Source of the DNA: Streptantibioticus cattleyicolor NRRL 8057 = DSM 46488
Lineage (GTDB): Bacteria > Actinomycetota > Actinomycetes > Streptomycetales > Streptomycetaceae
Length of the DNA: 64,000 nucleotides
NCBI RefSeq assembly: GCF_000240165.1
Contig: NC_017585.1
Location: forward strand, 496,001 to 560,000
Direction: 5' to 3'
Shown: positions 1-9,114 of the stretch, piece after piece
How positions within the stretch are numbered: position 1 is the stretch's first letter
Layout: every line of letters starts with the position of its first letter
Position numbers and translations under genes: made by a program
Notes under the pieces: generated by a model
The model's input: only the letters and a program-made list of their open reading frames with translations
What the model was told of the DNA's origin: nothing
Database searches by the model: none

Positions 1-255
1 CGACTGCGCCGCCGATTCACTGACCAAATCGTCGACCACCGCGACATCCACGTCGGCATCCCGCGCCAAGTCCTCGCGCGAGACGCCCGCCAGCGAAGCA
101 GCGATCACCGCACGCCGCAGATCTTCCACACGAGCCACCAGACCGATCTCCGCGGCCTCTGCCGAGGCCGCGGCCAACGCTGCGCCCTGCTCGACCAACC
201 GGTCCGCTGCTTCACGCACCGCACGGCGCGCATCCGCCATCCGCTTGTCGTTCAC
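1..255 (-). CDS. Hypothetical protein, 3' part outside window
   Basis: Reading the minus strand from a GTG at 255 gives 85 open codons up to the window edge. A GGGAGG ribosome site lies 5 bases upstream of the GTG, which decides the start over the internal ATG at 240. The peptide is Ala/Arg/Glu-rich and probably helical, with no cysteines, signal peptide or membrane segment. I recognise no family. The C-terminus lies outside the window. Confidence 0.6.
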   Translation of the reverse strand, partial: MNDKRMADARRAVREAADRLVEQGAALAAASAEAAEIGLVARVEDLRRAVIAASLAGVSREDLARDADVDVAVVDDLVSESAAQS

Positions 256-415
256 TGTGGCCTCCCGAGGAATGTGCCAGTGCTCAGCTGGCCGGGCCAT
301 ACCCACGGGGGCTCGAAACAGCTCGGCTTCTGACCATCGGCCACGGCTAGGATCGCAGGCTTGGCGAGTCGCAGCAGGGAGACCACGCGGCAGCAGGTCC
401 GAGCAGCTGAGCGGT

Positions 416-474
416 TACGGCGAAATCAAAGGGCTACGGCGAAATCAAACGGCCATATAGCGCCGATTTCGCCG
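416..474. repeat. Direct and inverted repeats in a gene-poor gap
   Basis: The 15-mer TACGGCGAAATCAAA occurs at 416-430 and 435-449. An inverted copy of its core, GATTTCGCCG, lies at 465-474 and pairs perfectly with CGGCGAAATC at 438-447, around a 17-base loop. The element lies about 95 bases beyond the stop of the gene at 569-1054, so it may be a terminator or an old mobile-element end. I see no convincing gene in the rest of 256-568. Confidence 0.5.
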
Positions 475-568
475 GCGAAGCGAGGGGGCGTCCGCCCGAG
501 CGGATGCCCTTCTGTCGGCGGATGCGGGCGTTGACGGGGGCCTGGCCGACGAGGGAGTTTCGGGCGAG

Positions 569-1054
569 TCACGTGTCGAGTTGCGCGCGGATGAGCATGT
601 CGAGTCGCCGCCAGGCAGGGGACGAGGCGTTGACGGTGCCCTGGATGAGGGCGGGGATCTCGGATGCGGCGTCCAGCTTGGGCAGTTCGTCGGGACCATA
701 GCGTGCTCGGGTCGCTTCGGCGATCCGGCGGGCGATGTCGTTGATGCGGGGGTCGTCGGCGCCGAGGTCGTGCGCGTGGTCGTAATCGAGGAAGAGGCGC
801 CGCGGCGCGGGGGCGGCCAGGGTCTCGTTCTGGTCGTGAAACAGTGTGCTCGCCTGGTCCGGGTGGGTGGCGAACACAAGGATCCACAGGTCGCGTTGCA
901 GGTCCACCCAACGAGGGGTGAATCCCCAGCGCGCCAGGTGCTTCAGATGGGTGACGACCTCGGTGGGCAACGGTGCCAGCTGCCCGTCGGCGAGCTGGTG
1001 CAGGCGTCCTTGGGTTGCCCGCAGGTCGAAGTATCTTCGATCAGGTGCCGCCAC
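569..1054 (-). CDS. Hypothetical protein, 161 aa
   Basis: An Arg/Asp-rich soluble protein with no signal peptide, membrane span or metal motif that I recognise. Its ATG at 1054 overlaps the end of the upstream CxxC protein gene (stop 1041-1043) by 14 bases, so the two are probably co-translated. It is the last gene of a short minus-strand run that may begin with the ABM gene at 2097. No function can be assigned. Confidence 0.6.
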   Translation of the reverse strand: MAAPDRRYFDLRATQGRLHQLADGQLAPLPTEVVTHLKHLARWGFTPRWVDLQRDLWILVFATHPDQASTLFHDQNETLAAPAPRRLFLDYDHAHDLGADDPRINDIARRIAEATRARYGPDELPKLDAASEIPALIQGTVNASSPAWRRLDMLIRAQLDT

Positions 1055-1496
1055 TCCACGCGGCGACCGTTGCGGCGGCCCAAGCCTCGACGCGTTCCGT
1101 GAACTCCGCGGAGGGGAACGTCCCGTCGACGGCGACGTCTTGGATCGTGACGGAGAAATGAGATCGGGGCGCGTCCCGGTGCGGTGGCGCCGCGTCCGGG
1201 GTGACTCGGGAAGGATTGCCCTTCACACGGTGGGAGTTGCCGCGACGAGCTTGACCAACGAGCTGGTTCACTTGGTCGAGGCCGCCGTCGATGTACGCGC
1301 GCAGGAGTGCCCAAGCCATCGCGCCGTCGTCGGTGGGTAGCCGGCTGGGGTGTTGGAGCAGGAAGCAAGCGACCGAGACACCGTGCAGCGGACCCCACGG
1401 GGCCTGCCGCGAATGGTCCAATGCGAGCAAGGCGTGGAACAACTCGTCACAGGACCGCGGGTTCATCGGCGCACCGCACTCCGCGCAAGGTTCCAT
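1041..1496 (-). CDS. DUF5946-like CxxC protein
   Basis: A protein of 151 residues beginning MEPCAECGAP, where the CxxC pair suggests a small metal-binding knuckle. It continues with a tract around PWGPLHGVSVACFLLQHPS that I associate with the actinobacterial DUF5946 family; this is a memory match, not a search. The ATG at 1496 is chosen because AAGGAG lies 5 bases upstream. An in-frame extension to 1586 has no such signal. It overlaps the next gene at 1054 by 14 bases. The molecular role is unknown. Confidence 0.65.
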   Translation of the reverse strand: MEPCAECGAPMNPRSCDELFHALLALDHSRQAPWGPLHGVSVACFLLQHPSRLPTDDGAMAWALLRAYIDGGLDQVNQLVGQARRGNSHRVKGNPSRVTPDAAPPHRDAPRSHFSVTIQDVAVDGTFPSAEFTERVEAWAAATVAAWSGGT

Positions 1497-1524
1497 GCCT
1501 TCTCCTTGGTCCTCGAAGCACAGC

Positions 1525-1755
1525 CTAGTACTCCAGCCGAGACGTGATCTTGCCGGTGGGGCCGGCGCGGAGACGGGTGCGGCCACCGGTTCTTGCGCGG
1601 CAGGTCAAGCTGGTCTGCGTGGGGATCGCGTGGAGCGGGATGAATCCGACGGTCGCGGAGAGCGCGGAGGAACACGCGGCGCGGACGGCCCATCGGGGTG
1701 GGGGCGGAACCTCGACGACCCGATCCCCTGGGCGGTGGGGGGTGACTTCGGACAT
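1525..1755 (-). CDS. Possible small hypothetical protein
   Basis: An ATG-started frame of 76 codons with GGAG about 11 bases upstream, lying 28 bases before the CxxC gene and 57 bases after the ABM gene on the same strand. Such spacing suits an operon member. It has a short hydrophobic stretch near residues 24-45, but the composition is Pro/Arg-rich and no family is recognised. It may be spurious or a decayed gene. Confidence 0.3.
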   Translation of the reverse strand: MSEVTPHRPGDRVVEVPPPPRWAVRAACSSALSATVGFIPLHAIPTQTSLTCRARTGGRTRLRAGPTGKITSRLEY

Positions 1756-1812
1756 GGCCCTGTTCTCCTGGTGCGGCGGATGGCTGATTCCGAGCGGGTA
1801 CCGTCTCCCCCG

Positions 1813-2097
1813 CTACCTGGACAGCAGGGTGAAGAACTCGCGGGGGCGGTGTTCGCGTTCATCGCGTTCGGTGATCACGCCGGAATCGCGGGCGGCGGCG
1901 AACGCCGCCTTCAGGGCCTCCGCGGACTCGAACCGGCCGGTTGTCACGACCGCTTCGCCGTCGGCCGTGACCCAGCATTCGGCCGTCAGGCAGGCCGGCC
2001 GGGTGCGCACGAACTCACAAGCCGTGCGCACTCGGCCGACGAACTCCTCGAAGTGCTCAGGTCCCGGGTAGTGGAAAGCAACGAAACCGACGGTCAT
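1813..2097 (-). CDS. Antibiotic-biosynthesis-monooxygenase (ABM) fold protein
   Basis: A 94-residue single-domain protein of the dimeric alpha/beta-barrel type. It shows an N-terminal beta strand (VGFVAFHYP), a helix over FEEFVGRVRTACEFVRT, a central strand with ECWVTADGEAVVTTGRFES, and a second helix, which is the usual ABM layout at normal length. Such proteins range from small oxygenases to stress or heme-handling proteins, so the substrate cannot be named. The ATG at 2097 lies just downstream of a pair of palindromes, so the gene is probably repressed by a TetR-like protein encoded elsewhere. Confidence 0.65.
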   Translation of the reverse strand: MTVGFVAFHYPGPEHFEEFVGRVRTACEFVRTRPACLTAECWVTADGEAVVTTGRFESAEALKAAFAAARDSGVITERDEREHRPREFFTLLSR

Positions 2098-2114
2098 GCC
2101 GTCGCCCCCCTCGT

Positions 2115-2167
2115 CTATACGGTGGCGTATAGCGCGAGACTAGCTCCACGTATACGGAGGCGTATAG
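2115..2167. promoter_or_regulatory. Twin palindromic operator before the ABM gene
   Basis: CTATACG-N4-CGTATAG is a perfect 7+4+7 palindrome at 2115-2132. A near-identical copy with one mismatch, GTATACG-N4-CGTATAG, lies at 2150-2167. The copies are 35 bp apart start to start and sit 18-70 bp upstream of the ABM start at 2097. Size and symmetry fit a homodimeric repressor such as TetR. No regulator gene is next to it. Confidence 0.65.
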
Positions 2168-2235
2168 ATCGCGGCATGTGAGAGGGGGCACATCGGGTAC
2201 GGCGGTCTGAAGCTCACAAGTCGCCAACGGAACGC

Positions 2236-3729
2236 TCACGTCCGGTCCGCCCGGTGCAGCAGCAGCGCGGCGACCGCTCCGCCGAGGAACACCGCGACGG
2301 CGCCGATCAGTTGGCTGGTGGCGATGCCGGAGGCGAAGGCGTGGGTGACGGCGGCGCGGTGGGGGGCGTCGTGGGCGGCGGCGAGGGCGGCGGGGAAGGA
2401 GGTGGACGGGCCGGGGGGTAGCAGGGCGGTGAACCGGGAGGCGAGGACGGCGCCGAGGACGGCGACCCCGAGGCCGTTGCCGAGTTCGGCGAGGGTGCCG
2501 TTGATGCCGGCGCCGACCCCGGCCCGTTCCGGCGGGATCGCCGACATCAGCGCCTCGGCCATCGCCGGGTTGGCCAGCGCGCAGCCGGCGCCCATCGTCA
2601 CCAGCCCGGCGAACGGCAGCGCGTAGCCGTCCGTCCCGGAGAGCGCCACCAGCGCCACCCCGGCGGCCAGCAGGGTCATCCCCGCCGCGATCGCCGACGG
2701 GGCTCCGACGCGGCGGATGAGCCGGGCGCACACCCCGGTGAGGTTGAGCGCCACCACGGTCAGCGCGAGCGGCGCGGTGCGCAACCCGGCGGTCAGCGGA
2801 CCGTATCCGCGGACGAACTGGAGGTCCTGGGTGAGCAGGAAGAGCGCGCCGCCCATCCCGAAGGTGACGAGGACGGTCCCGGCGACGGCACCGGTGAAGC
2901 GGCGGTCGCGGAAGAACCGTACGTCGAGCATGGGCGTGGCGGTACGCCTCTCCCAGCGGGCGAACACGGCGAGGGCGGCCACCGCGAGGGCGGCGGCGCC
3001 CAGGACGGGCGGGGCCGCCCAGCCGTCCCGGGGGCCGGAGACCACCGCGAAGACCAGCGCGGTCGTGCCGGTGACCGACAGCAGCGCGCCGGGCACGTCG
3101 GGGCGGGCGCCGACCGGGTTGCGTGACTCGGGGACCAGCAGGGCGACGGCCACCAGCGCGACCGCCACCACGGGCAGGTTGACCAGGAAGACCGCGCCCC
3201 ACCGGAAGTGTTGCAGCAGCGCGCCGCCGATCAGCGGTCCGGAGGCGAAGCCGAGCGCGTTGACGGCGCTCCACACCCCGATGACCGCGGGGCGTTCCCG
3301 TTCCCCGAAGACCTGGAGGGCGACGGCGAGGGTGGTGGTCAGGATCAGCGCGCCGCCGACACCCATGCCGACCCGGGCGGCGATCAGCGCGCCCGCCGAG
3401 CCGGCGAACCCGGCCGCCGCCGACCCGGCGCCGAAGACCACCAGCCCCGCCGTGAGCATCCGGCGCCGCCCCCACCGGTCGGCCAGCGCGCCGGCGGTGA
3501 GCAGCAGCCCGGACTGCGCCAGGGCGTAGGCGCTCACCATCCACTGCACCGCCGCCGTGCCCGCGTGCAGCTGCCGGGTCAGCGAGGGGACGGCGACGTT
3601 GAGGACGGTGTTGTCGAGCACCACGGTCAGCTCGGCGAGGCAGACCACCGCGAGGATGGCCCACCGCGCCGGGTGCCGGTATTCGACGGCCGCCTCGGCG
3701 GCCCCGGTCGCCGTCGTCACCGCGGTCAC
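2236..3729 (-). CDS. MFS exporter, DHA2-like, probable siderophore export
   Basis: A 497-residue integral membrane protein. Hydrophobic segments from about residue 20 to the C-terminus fit 12-14 spans, and the MFS motif A, GALADRWGRRRML, lies near residue 85, as in drug/proton antiporters. The GTG start at 3729 overlaps the TGA of the NIS synthetase gene (GTGA), so translation is coupled to desD. The position at the end of the desferrioxamine operon suggests that it exports the finished siderophore. The substrate is inferred from context only; a general drug pump remains possible. Confidence 0.85.
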   Translation of the reverse strand: MTAVTTATGAAEAAVEYRHPARWAILAVVCLAELTVVLDNTVLNVAVPSLTRQLHAGTAAVQWMVSAYALAQSGLLLTAGALADRWGRRRMLTAGLVVFGAGSAAAGFAGSAGALIAARVGMGVGGALILTTTLAVALQVFGERERPAVIGVWSAVNALGFASGPLIGGALLQHFRWGAVFLVNLPVVAVALVAVALLVPESRNPVGARPDVPGALLSVTGTTALVFAVVSGPRDGWAAPPVLGAAALAVAALAVFARWERRTATPMLDVRFFRDRRFTGAVAGTVLVTFGMGGALFLLTQDLQFVRGYGPLTAGLRTAPLALTVVALNLTGVCARLIRRVGAPSAIAAGMTLLAAGVALVALSGTDGYALPFAGLVTMGAGCALANPAMAEALMSAIPPERAGVGAGINGTLAELGNGLGVAVLGAVLASRFTALLPPGPSTSFPAALAAAHDAPHRAAVTHAFASGIATSQLIGAVAVFLGGAVAALLLHRADRT

Positions 3730-5513
3730 CGCCGGGGCGCGTAGGGCGCGATGGGGTTGCGCAGGGTGCCGGCGAGCTGGAGGGCGCCGGACGGGTCCTG
3801 GAGGTCGACCATCTGCCGGTTGTCGCGCAGTTGGAGCCGGTTGAGGCAGGAGAGCGCGAACTCCTCGGCGAAGATGTCGTACCGGCGGAAGCGGTCGGCG
3901 AAGTGCGGTACGGATTCCTGGTAGTCGGTGACGCATTCGGCGACGCTGCGCCAGAACGCCTCCTCGTCCAGGACGCCCTCGGTGGCGAGGAGGGCGCCGA
4001 GGAAGCGGAGGAAGCAGTCGAAGACGTCGGTGAACAGGGAGAGGAGGCGCATGTCCTCGGGGACGTCGGCACGGATCCGCTCGACCTCGGGCGGCAGTAC
4101 GGCGTCGGGGTCCATCACCGCGATCTCCTCGGCGATGTCCTTGAAGACGGCGCGTTGCACGGCGCCGTCCCGGAGCACCAGGATGACGTTCTCGCCGTGC
4201 GGCATGAACACCAGGTCGTAGGCGTAGAAGCTGTGCAGCAGCGGGGTGAGGTAGGCGTCGAGGTAGCGGCGCAGCCATTGCCGGGGCGGCAGGCCGGAGC
4301 GGGTGATCAGGGCGCCGGCGAAGGAGCGGCCCTGCCGGTCGGTGTGGAGCAGCGAGGCCATGGTGGCCAGGGTCTCGCCGTCCTCCAGGGCGGGCACCGG
4401 GCTCTCCCGCCACAGCGCGGCGAGCATCTTGCGGTAGGGGGAGCCGGGGTCGGTGGCGGCCTCGTAGCCGCGGTTGCGGTAGCCGACGGCGGCGCGTTCC
4501 CGGATGACGGTGAGCCTGGTGGACGCCAGCACCTGGTCGTTGTCGATCAGCCGGGCGAGCCAGTCGTTGATGGCCGGGGTGGCCTCCATGTAGGCGGCGG
4601 ACAGTCCGCGCATGAAGCCCATGTTGAGGACCGACAGCGCGGTCTTGACGTAGTGCTTGGCGGGGTCGGTGGTGTTGAAGAAGGTGCGGATCGACTGCTG
4701 GGCGAGGTATGCGTCGTCGCCCTCGCCCAGGCACACCAGGCGGCGTTCGGCGATCTCGGCGGCGAACGTCACCGACAGCTTGTTCCACCACTGCCAGGGG
4801 TGGACGGGGATGAGCACGTGGTCGGCGAGGTCGAGGCCGAGGCCGGCCAGGGTGGCGGCGAACCGGGCCAGGGTGCCGTCGCCGAGTTCGGCGCGCATCA
4901 GGGTGTCGTGGTCGAGGCCCGCTCCGGCGGTGAAGGTGGCGTGGTCGCGGTGGGCGGCGAGCCAGATCAGCCGTACCGGGCCGGCGGCCTCGGGGGCGTA
5001 GGCGCGGTATTCGTCGACGCCGAAGCCGAGGCGGCCGTTGTTGGCCACGAAGCAGGGGTGGCCCTCGGTCATCGAGGTCTCGATCGCCTGGAAGCCGGCG
5101 GTGACCAGTTCCGCGGCGCTCGTCTCCGGCTTGGTCAGCTTGTAGGCGGCGCCGGCCAGGGTGGAGGCGATCTCCTCCAGGTAGACCGGCAGGATCTCGT
5201 CGGACAGGCCGAGGTGGTGGCGCAGTTCGGTGACGAACGCGGCGGCGTCCAGCGGGAGTTGGCCGTGGTCGCGGTGGTGGCGGGTGATGGTCGCCGGGTC
5301 GATGTGCCAGTGGTCGAGGGTGAGCACCTCGGCGGCGAAGCGGTACTCCACCGCCTCGTCGTCGGCGCGGACCACGTACCGTCCGGCGCCGAGCGGTTCG
5401 GGGCGCAGCAGCCGCTCGTGGGAGAACTCGGCGAGCGCCTTGCGGATCAGGGCGCGGGTCGCGCGGGCCCAGGTGTCGGGGGTGAGGTGGGCGACGGCGT
5501 CCTGGGGGTTCAT
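3726..5513 (-). CDS. desD: Desferrioxamine synthetase (NIS synthetase)
   Basis: A 595-residue IucA/IucC-family, NRPS-independent siderophore synthetase. It should use ATP to join and cyclise N-hydroxy-N-succinyl (or acyl) cadaverine units into desferrioxamines. Visible family signatures include HPWQWWNK near residue 240, QQSIRTFFNTTDPAKHYVKTA near 285-305 and FMPHGENV near 425, followed by the FhuF-like C-terminal part. The length equals that of known DesD proteins. The ATG at 5513 overlaps the desC stop (ATGA), and the downstream exporter overlaps its own stop. It acts in the cytoplasm and is presumably iron-repressed through the box at 8994. Confidence 0.95.
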   Translation of the reverse strand: MNPQDAVAHLTPDTWARATRALIRKALAEFSHERLLRPEPLGAGRYVVRADDEAVEYRFAAEVLTLDHWHIDPATITRHHRDHGQLPLDAAAFVTELRHHLGLSDEILPVYLEEIASTLAGAAYKLTKPETSAAELVTAGFQAIETSMTEGHPCFVANNGRLGFGVDEYRAYAPEAAGPVRLIWLAAHRDHATFTAGAGLDHDTLMRAELGDGTLARFAATLAGLGLDLADHVLIPVHPWQWWNKLSVTFAAEIAERRLVCLGEGDDAYLAQQSIRTFFNTTDPAKHYVKTALSVLNMGFMRGLSAAYMEATPAINDWLARLIDNDQVLASTRLTVIRERAAVGYRNRGYEAATDPGSPYRKMLAALWRESPVPALEDGETLATMASLLHTDRQGRSFAGALITRSGLPPRQWLRRYLDAYLTPLLHSFYAYDLVFMPHGENVILVLRDGAVQRAVFKDIAEEIAVMDPDAVLPPEVERIRADVPEDMRLLSLFTDVFDCFLRFLGALLATEGVLDEEAFWRSVAECVTDYQESVPHFADRFRRYDIFAEEFALSCLNRLQLRDNRQMVDLQDPSGALQLAGTLRNPIAPYAPRR

Positions 5514-6079
5514 CGGGTGACTCCTCGGGTGGCCAGGAACTGGTCACGGGTGCAGATGCTCAGCAGGGCGTCCTTCTCCGGCTTGTGGACGGTTGCCACG
5601 GGCCGGAAGCCGACGGCCGCGTTGAGGGCGTGGACGGCGGTGTTGCGTACGTCGGGTTCGACCACCACCCGGCGGGCGGCCGGGTCGGTGAAGAGGAACT
5701 CCATGACGGTGGTGATCACGGCGCGGGTGAAGCCGGGCAGCGGGTGGTCGGTGGGGGCGCACAGGAAGTGCATGCCGACGTCGCCGGGGCGGGCGTCGTA
5801 GAGCCCGGTGAGTTCCACCCGGGCCGGGTCGTACCGTTCCACCAGGAAGGCGGGGGTGCCCTGGTGGAGGCCGAGGAAGGCGTCGTGGTGGGGGTGGTCG
5901 GCGATGGCGGTGTACTCCAGGGCGACCCGGTCGACGTCGGCGTCCTGCATCATCCAGAAGACGGCCTTCGGGTGGGTGACCCAGCGGTGCAGCAGCGGGG
6001 CGTCGGCGTGCGGGTCGAGCGGGCGCAGCGCGAAGGCGCCGAGCCGGTCGTCGTGGCGGGTGAAGACGGTTGCGGTCAC
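5510..6079 (-). CDS. desC: Hydroxycadaverine N-acyltransferase
   Basis: A 189-residue GNAT-like acyltransferase of the siderophore type (RhbD/AlcB-like). It should transfer acetyl or succinyl from CoA to N-hydroxycadaverine. The stretch [16 protein letters not shown] near residues 31-46 and the family's [22 protein letters not shown] tract near 98-122 are visible. The GTG at 6079 overlaps the desB stop (GTGA) and its stop overlaps desD (ATGA), so stoichiometry is probably kept by translational coupling. Confidence 0.93.
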   Translation of the reverse strand: MTATVFTRHDDRLGAFALRPLDPHADAPLLHRWVTHPKAVFWMMQDADVDRVALEYTAIADHPHHDAFLGLHQGTPAFLVERYDPARVELTGLYDARPGDVGMHFLCAPTDHPLPGFTRAVITTVMEFLFTDPAARRVVVEPDVRNTAVHALNAAVGFRPVATVHKPEKDALLSICTRDQFLATRGVTR

Positions 6080-7389
6080 GCCTCCGCCACCTCCTCGGCG
6101 CCGGCCGGCACGCCGAACTCCTGGAAGGCGATGGCCTTTTCCACCGGGTAGTGCTCGCGGCCGAGCATCTCGCGGATGATGACGGAGTTGCGGTACGGGC
6201 CCATGCCCAGGTCGGGTGAGGTGACGCTGTGCGCGTGGCTCGCGGCGTTCTGCAGGAAGACACCGCGCCCGGTGGTGTCGATGCTGTAGTTGCGGGCCAC
6301 CTCGAAGCGGCCCTGGCCGTCCCAGCGGAGGCGGTCGCGTACCGGGGCGAGGAAGTCGGGGACGTGGTAGCGGTAGCCGGTGGCGAAGACCAGGCCCTCG
6401 GTGGTGAGCGAGAAGTCGCGGTCCTGTTCCTCGTGGTGGAGGCGGAGCGTGTAGGAGGCGGCCCGTTCGTCGTAACGGGCGCCGGTGAGCGCGGTGTTGG
6501 TGAGCAGCCGGGTGTCCACCGGGCCGGCCGCGCTCTTCTGGTACAGCAGGTCGTAGATGGCGTTGATCAGTTCGGCGTCGATGCCCTTGTAGAGCCCCTT
6601 CTGACCGGCTTCGAGGCGGTAGCGGGTGGCCTCGGGGAGGGCGTGGAAGTAGTCGACGTACTCCGGGGAGGTCATCTCCAGGGTGAGCTTGGTGTATTCC
6701 AGCGGGAAGAACCGCGGGGAGCGGGTGACCCAGGTGAGCTGGTAGCCGTGGGTGTCGATGTCCTGGAGGAGGTCGTGGTAGATCTCGGCGGCGCTCTGTC
6801 CGCTGCCGACGACGGTGATGGACTTCTTGCGCTGGAGCGCGGGTTTGGCGCTCAGGTAGCCGGAGTTGTGGACGGCGTCGCCGGGCAGTTCGGCGCAGCC
6901 GGCGGGTATGTACGGCGGGGTGCCGGTGCCGAGCACGAGGTGGCGGGCGTGGTATTCGGCGTCCTGGGTGCGTATCCGGTAGTGGCCGGTGGCCGGGTCG
7001 TGGTCGACGCGGGTGACGGTCTGGCCGAAGCGCACGTTGCGCAGCCGGGCGGCGGCCCAGCGGCAGTAGGCGTTGTACTCGGTGCGCAGCGGGTAGAAGA
7101 CCTCGCGGATGTAGAAGGGGTAGAGCCGGCCGGTCTCCTTCAGGTAGTTGAGGAAGGAGTACGGCGAGGTGGGGTCGGCGAGGGTGACCAGGTCGGCCAT
7201 GAACGGGGTCTGCAGGGTGCTGCTGTCGAGCAGCATGTCGGGGTGCCAGGCGAAGTCGGGCTTGCTCTCCAGGAAGAGCCCGTCCAGCTCCTCGATGGGC
7301 TCGGTCAGGCAGGCGAGGCCGAGGTTGAAGGGGCCGAGTCCGACGGCGACGAAGTCGTGGACGTGCGGGTTGTCTGCGGTGGTGGACAC
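6076..7389 (-). CDS. desB: Cadaverine N-monooxygenase
   Basis: A 437-residue flavin-dependent N-hydroxylase of the lysine/ornithine monooxygenase family, expected to hydroxylate cadaverine using FAD, NADPH and O2. The FAD site [10 protein letters not shown] is near residue 18, the NADPH site GSGQSAAEI near 201, and the C-terminal [12 protein letters not shown] near 353. The GTG at 7389 is chosen because GGAGAA lies a few bases upstream and nothing longer is plausible. It starts 29 bases after the desA stop and overlaps desC. Confidence 0.94.
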   Translation of the reverse strand: MSTTADNPHVHDFVAVGLGPFNLGLACLTEPIEELDGLFLESKPDFAWHPDMLLDSSTLQTPFMADLVTLADPTSPYSFLNYLKETGRLYPFYIREVFYPLRTEYNAYCRWAAARLRNVRFGQTVTRVDHDPATGHYRIRTQDAEYHARHLVLGTGTPPYIPAGCAELPGDAVHNSGYLSAKPALQRKKSITVVGSGQSAAEIYHDLLQDIDTHGYQLTWVTRSPRFFPLEYTKLTLEMTSPEYVDYFHALPEATRYRLEAGQKGLYKGIDAELINAIYDLLYQKSAAGPVDTRLLTNTALTGARYDERAASYTLRLHHEEQDRDFSLTTEGLVFATGYRYHVPDFLAPVRDRLRWDGQGRFEVARNYSIDTTGRGVFLQNAASHAHSVTSPDLGMGPYRNSVIIREMLGREHYPVEKAIAFQEFGVPAGAEEVAEA

Positions 7390-7418
7390 AGGGGTTCTCC
7401 GGTGCGGGGAGGGTGGGG

Positions 7419-8951
7419 TCAGCGGGCGAGGGAGCCGGTGAGTTCGCCGTGGTGGCGTGTGGTGGCGCTCTGCTCGGCCAGGTGGGCTTCGGCGTGGCCG
7501 GCGATCAGGTCGAGCACCGTGGCGATGTCGTGCAGTGTCGTGTGCGGGTTGAGCAGGGTGAACTTCAGGTGGTGGCGGCCGTCGACGACGGTGCCGGCCA
7601 CGATGGCCTCGCCGGAGGCGAAGAGGGCGTCGCGGGCGTGGAGGTTGGCCCGGTCGACGGTGGCGTCGTCGTGGTCGCCGGAGGGCAGGTAGCGGAAGAC
7701 CAGGGTGCTCAGCTGGGGCCGGGTGACCACCTCGTAGCGGGGGTCGGCGGCCAGCAGTCGCCAGGCGTCGGCGGCCCGGCCGACCACCTCGTCGAAGAGG
7801 TCGCCGATCGCGTCGGCGCCCATCACGCGCAGGGTGAGCCAGAGTTTGAGGGCGTCGAACCGGCGGGTGGTCTGGAGTGACTTGTCGACCTGGTTGGGGA
7901 TGCGGCGCTTCGCCATCCGGGCCGGGTTGAGGTAGTCGGCGTGGTAGGTGGCGTGCCGCAGGGTGGCGCGGTCCCGGACGAGCACGGCGCTGGAACTGAC
8001 CGGCTGGAAGAAGGACTTGTGGAAGTCGACGGTGACCGAGTCGGCGCGTTCGACGCCGTCGAGCAGGTGGCGGCGGGTGCGGGAGACCAGCAGGCCGCAG
8101 CCGTAGGCGGCGTCGACGTGGAACCAGGCCCCGTACCGGGCGCACAGGTCGGCGATCCGCGGGAGCGGGTCGATGGAGCCGAAGTCGGTGGTGCCGGCGG
8201 TGGCGACGACGGCCATCGGCACCAGGTCCCGCTCGGCGCAGCGGCGCAGTTCGCGGGCGAGGGCGTCGGGGCGCATGCGGCGGTCGGCGTCGCACTCCAC
8301 CTCGATCACCGAGTCCTCGCCGAGGCCGAGGAGTTTGGCCGACTTGCGGACGCTGAAGTGACCGCAGGCGGAGGCGAGGATACGCAGCCGGCCGGGTTCG
8401 GCGCCCGCCTCCTCGCGGGCGAGCAGCAGGGCGTGCAGGTTGGACTGGGTGCCGCCGCTGGTGAAGACGCCGTCGGCGTGCGGGCCCAGGCCGATGCGTT
8501 CGGCGGTCCAGTCGATCAGCCGGCGTTCGATCAGGGTGCCGCCGGCGCTCTGGTCCCAGGTGTCCAGCGAGGAGTTGACGGCGGACAGGACGGCCTCGCC
8601 GAGGACGGCGGGGATGACCACCGGGCAGTTGAGGTGGGCGAGGTAGCGGGGGTGGTGGAAGTAGACGGCGTCGCGGAGGTAGACGTCCTCCAGCTCGTCG
8701 AGGGCGGCGGTGGTGTCGCCGAGGGGGCGGTCGAGGTCGATGGCGGCGACCTCGGGGGTGAGCGCCTCGGGTGAGATCCCGGTGAACGGCCGCCCGGTGG
8801 TGGCGAACCGCTCGGCGAGGCGGGTGACGCCTTCGGTGAGCGAACGCCGGTAGCGCTCGGCCGTCTGGTCGCCCAGCAGGTGGCTCCTGCTGTCGGCGGC
8901 GGTCGCCGCTCCGTCGGGTGCCGACTCGATGAGGTCTGCCTGCGAAATCAA
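7419..8951 (-). CDS. desA: Lysine decarboxylase (PLP) for siderophore synthesis
   Basis: A PLP-dependent group II decarboxylase that makes cadaverine, the first step to desferrioxamine. Visible are [24 protein letters not shown] with the cofactor Asp, and DFHKSFFQP with the PLP lysine. The protein has no ATG where I expect other DesA proteins to begin. I take the TTG at 8951, which has GGGAGG 7 bases upstream, giving 510 residues. A GTG at 8987 lies too close to the iron box. First gene of the desABCD-exporter transcript. Confidence 0.92.
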   Translation of the reverse strand: MISQADLIESAPDGAATAADSRSHLLGDQTAERYRRSLTEGVTRLAERFATTGRPFTGISPEALTPEVAAIDLDRPLGDTTAALDELEDVYLRDAVYFHHPRYLAHLNCPVVIPAVLGEAVLSAVNSSLDTWDQSAGGTLIERRLIDWTAERIGLGPHADGVFTSGGTQSNLHALLLAREEAGAEPGRLRILASACGHFSVRKSAKLLGLGEDSVIEVECDADRRMRPDALARELRRCAERDLVPMAVVATAGTTDFGSIDPLPRIADLCARYGAWFHVDAAYGCGLLVSRTRRHLLDGVERADSVTVDFHKSFFQPVSSSAVLVRDRATLRHATYHADYLNPARMAKRRIPNQVDKSLQTTRRFDALKLWLTLRVMGADAIGDLFDEVVGRAADAWRLLAADPRYEVVTRPQLSTLVFRYLPSGDHDDATVDRANLHARDALFASGEAIVAGTVVDGRHHLKFTLLNPHTTLHDIATVLDLIAGHAEAHLAEQSATTRHHGELTGSLAR

Positions 8952-8993
8952 TGCCTGTCCTCCCGGTTGCGCGATCCGCAAGATCACGGTGAC

Positions 8994-9012
8994 TTAGGTT
9001 AGCCTAACCTAA
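8994..9012 (-). promoter_or_regulatory. Iron box (DmdR/IdeR type) of desABCD
   Basis: TTAGGTTAGCCTAACCTAA is a 19-bp near-perfect palindrome matching the DtxR-family iron box described upstream of des genes in streptomycetes. It lies 43-61 bp before the chosen desA start. Iron-loaded DmdR should bind here and shut off synthesis and export. Confidence 0.9.
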
Positions 9013-9072
9013 CTTCCCTTGCAGGTCGGACGGGGGGTACCCGCCGGGGACGGACCGGCCGCCGGTACGCCG

Positions 9073-9104
9073 AGGGCCCCGCGGCAAACTGCTCGCGGGG
9101 CCCT
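9073..9104 (-). terminator. Hairpin terminator after desF
   Basis: GGGCCCCGCG at 9074-9083 pairs perfectly with CGCGGGGCCC at 9094-9103 around a 10-base loop; an A-T pair extends the stem. It lies 11 bases past the desF stop and 61 bases before the desA iron box, separating the desEF and desABCD transcripts. There is no long U run, as is usual in these genomes. Confidence 0.8.
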
Positions 9105-9114
9105 TCGGATGTGG

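Noticed and set aside
3831..5801. Long plus-strand open frame of 656 codons opposite desD and desC
   Set aside because: It lies wholly antisense to recognisable enzymes and its Val/Gly/Glu-rich composition is what GC-rich third positions produce on the opposite strand.
7148..8774. Plus-strand frames opposite desA and desB
   Set aside because: Antisense to conserved catalytic motifs and lacking any independent signal.
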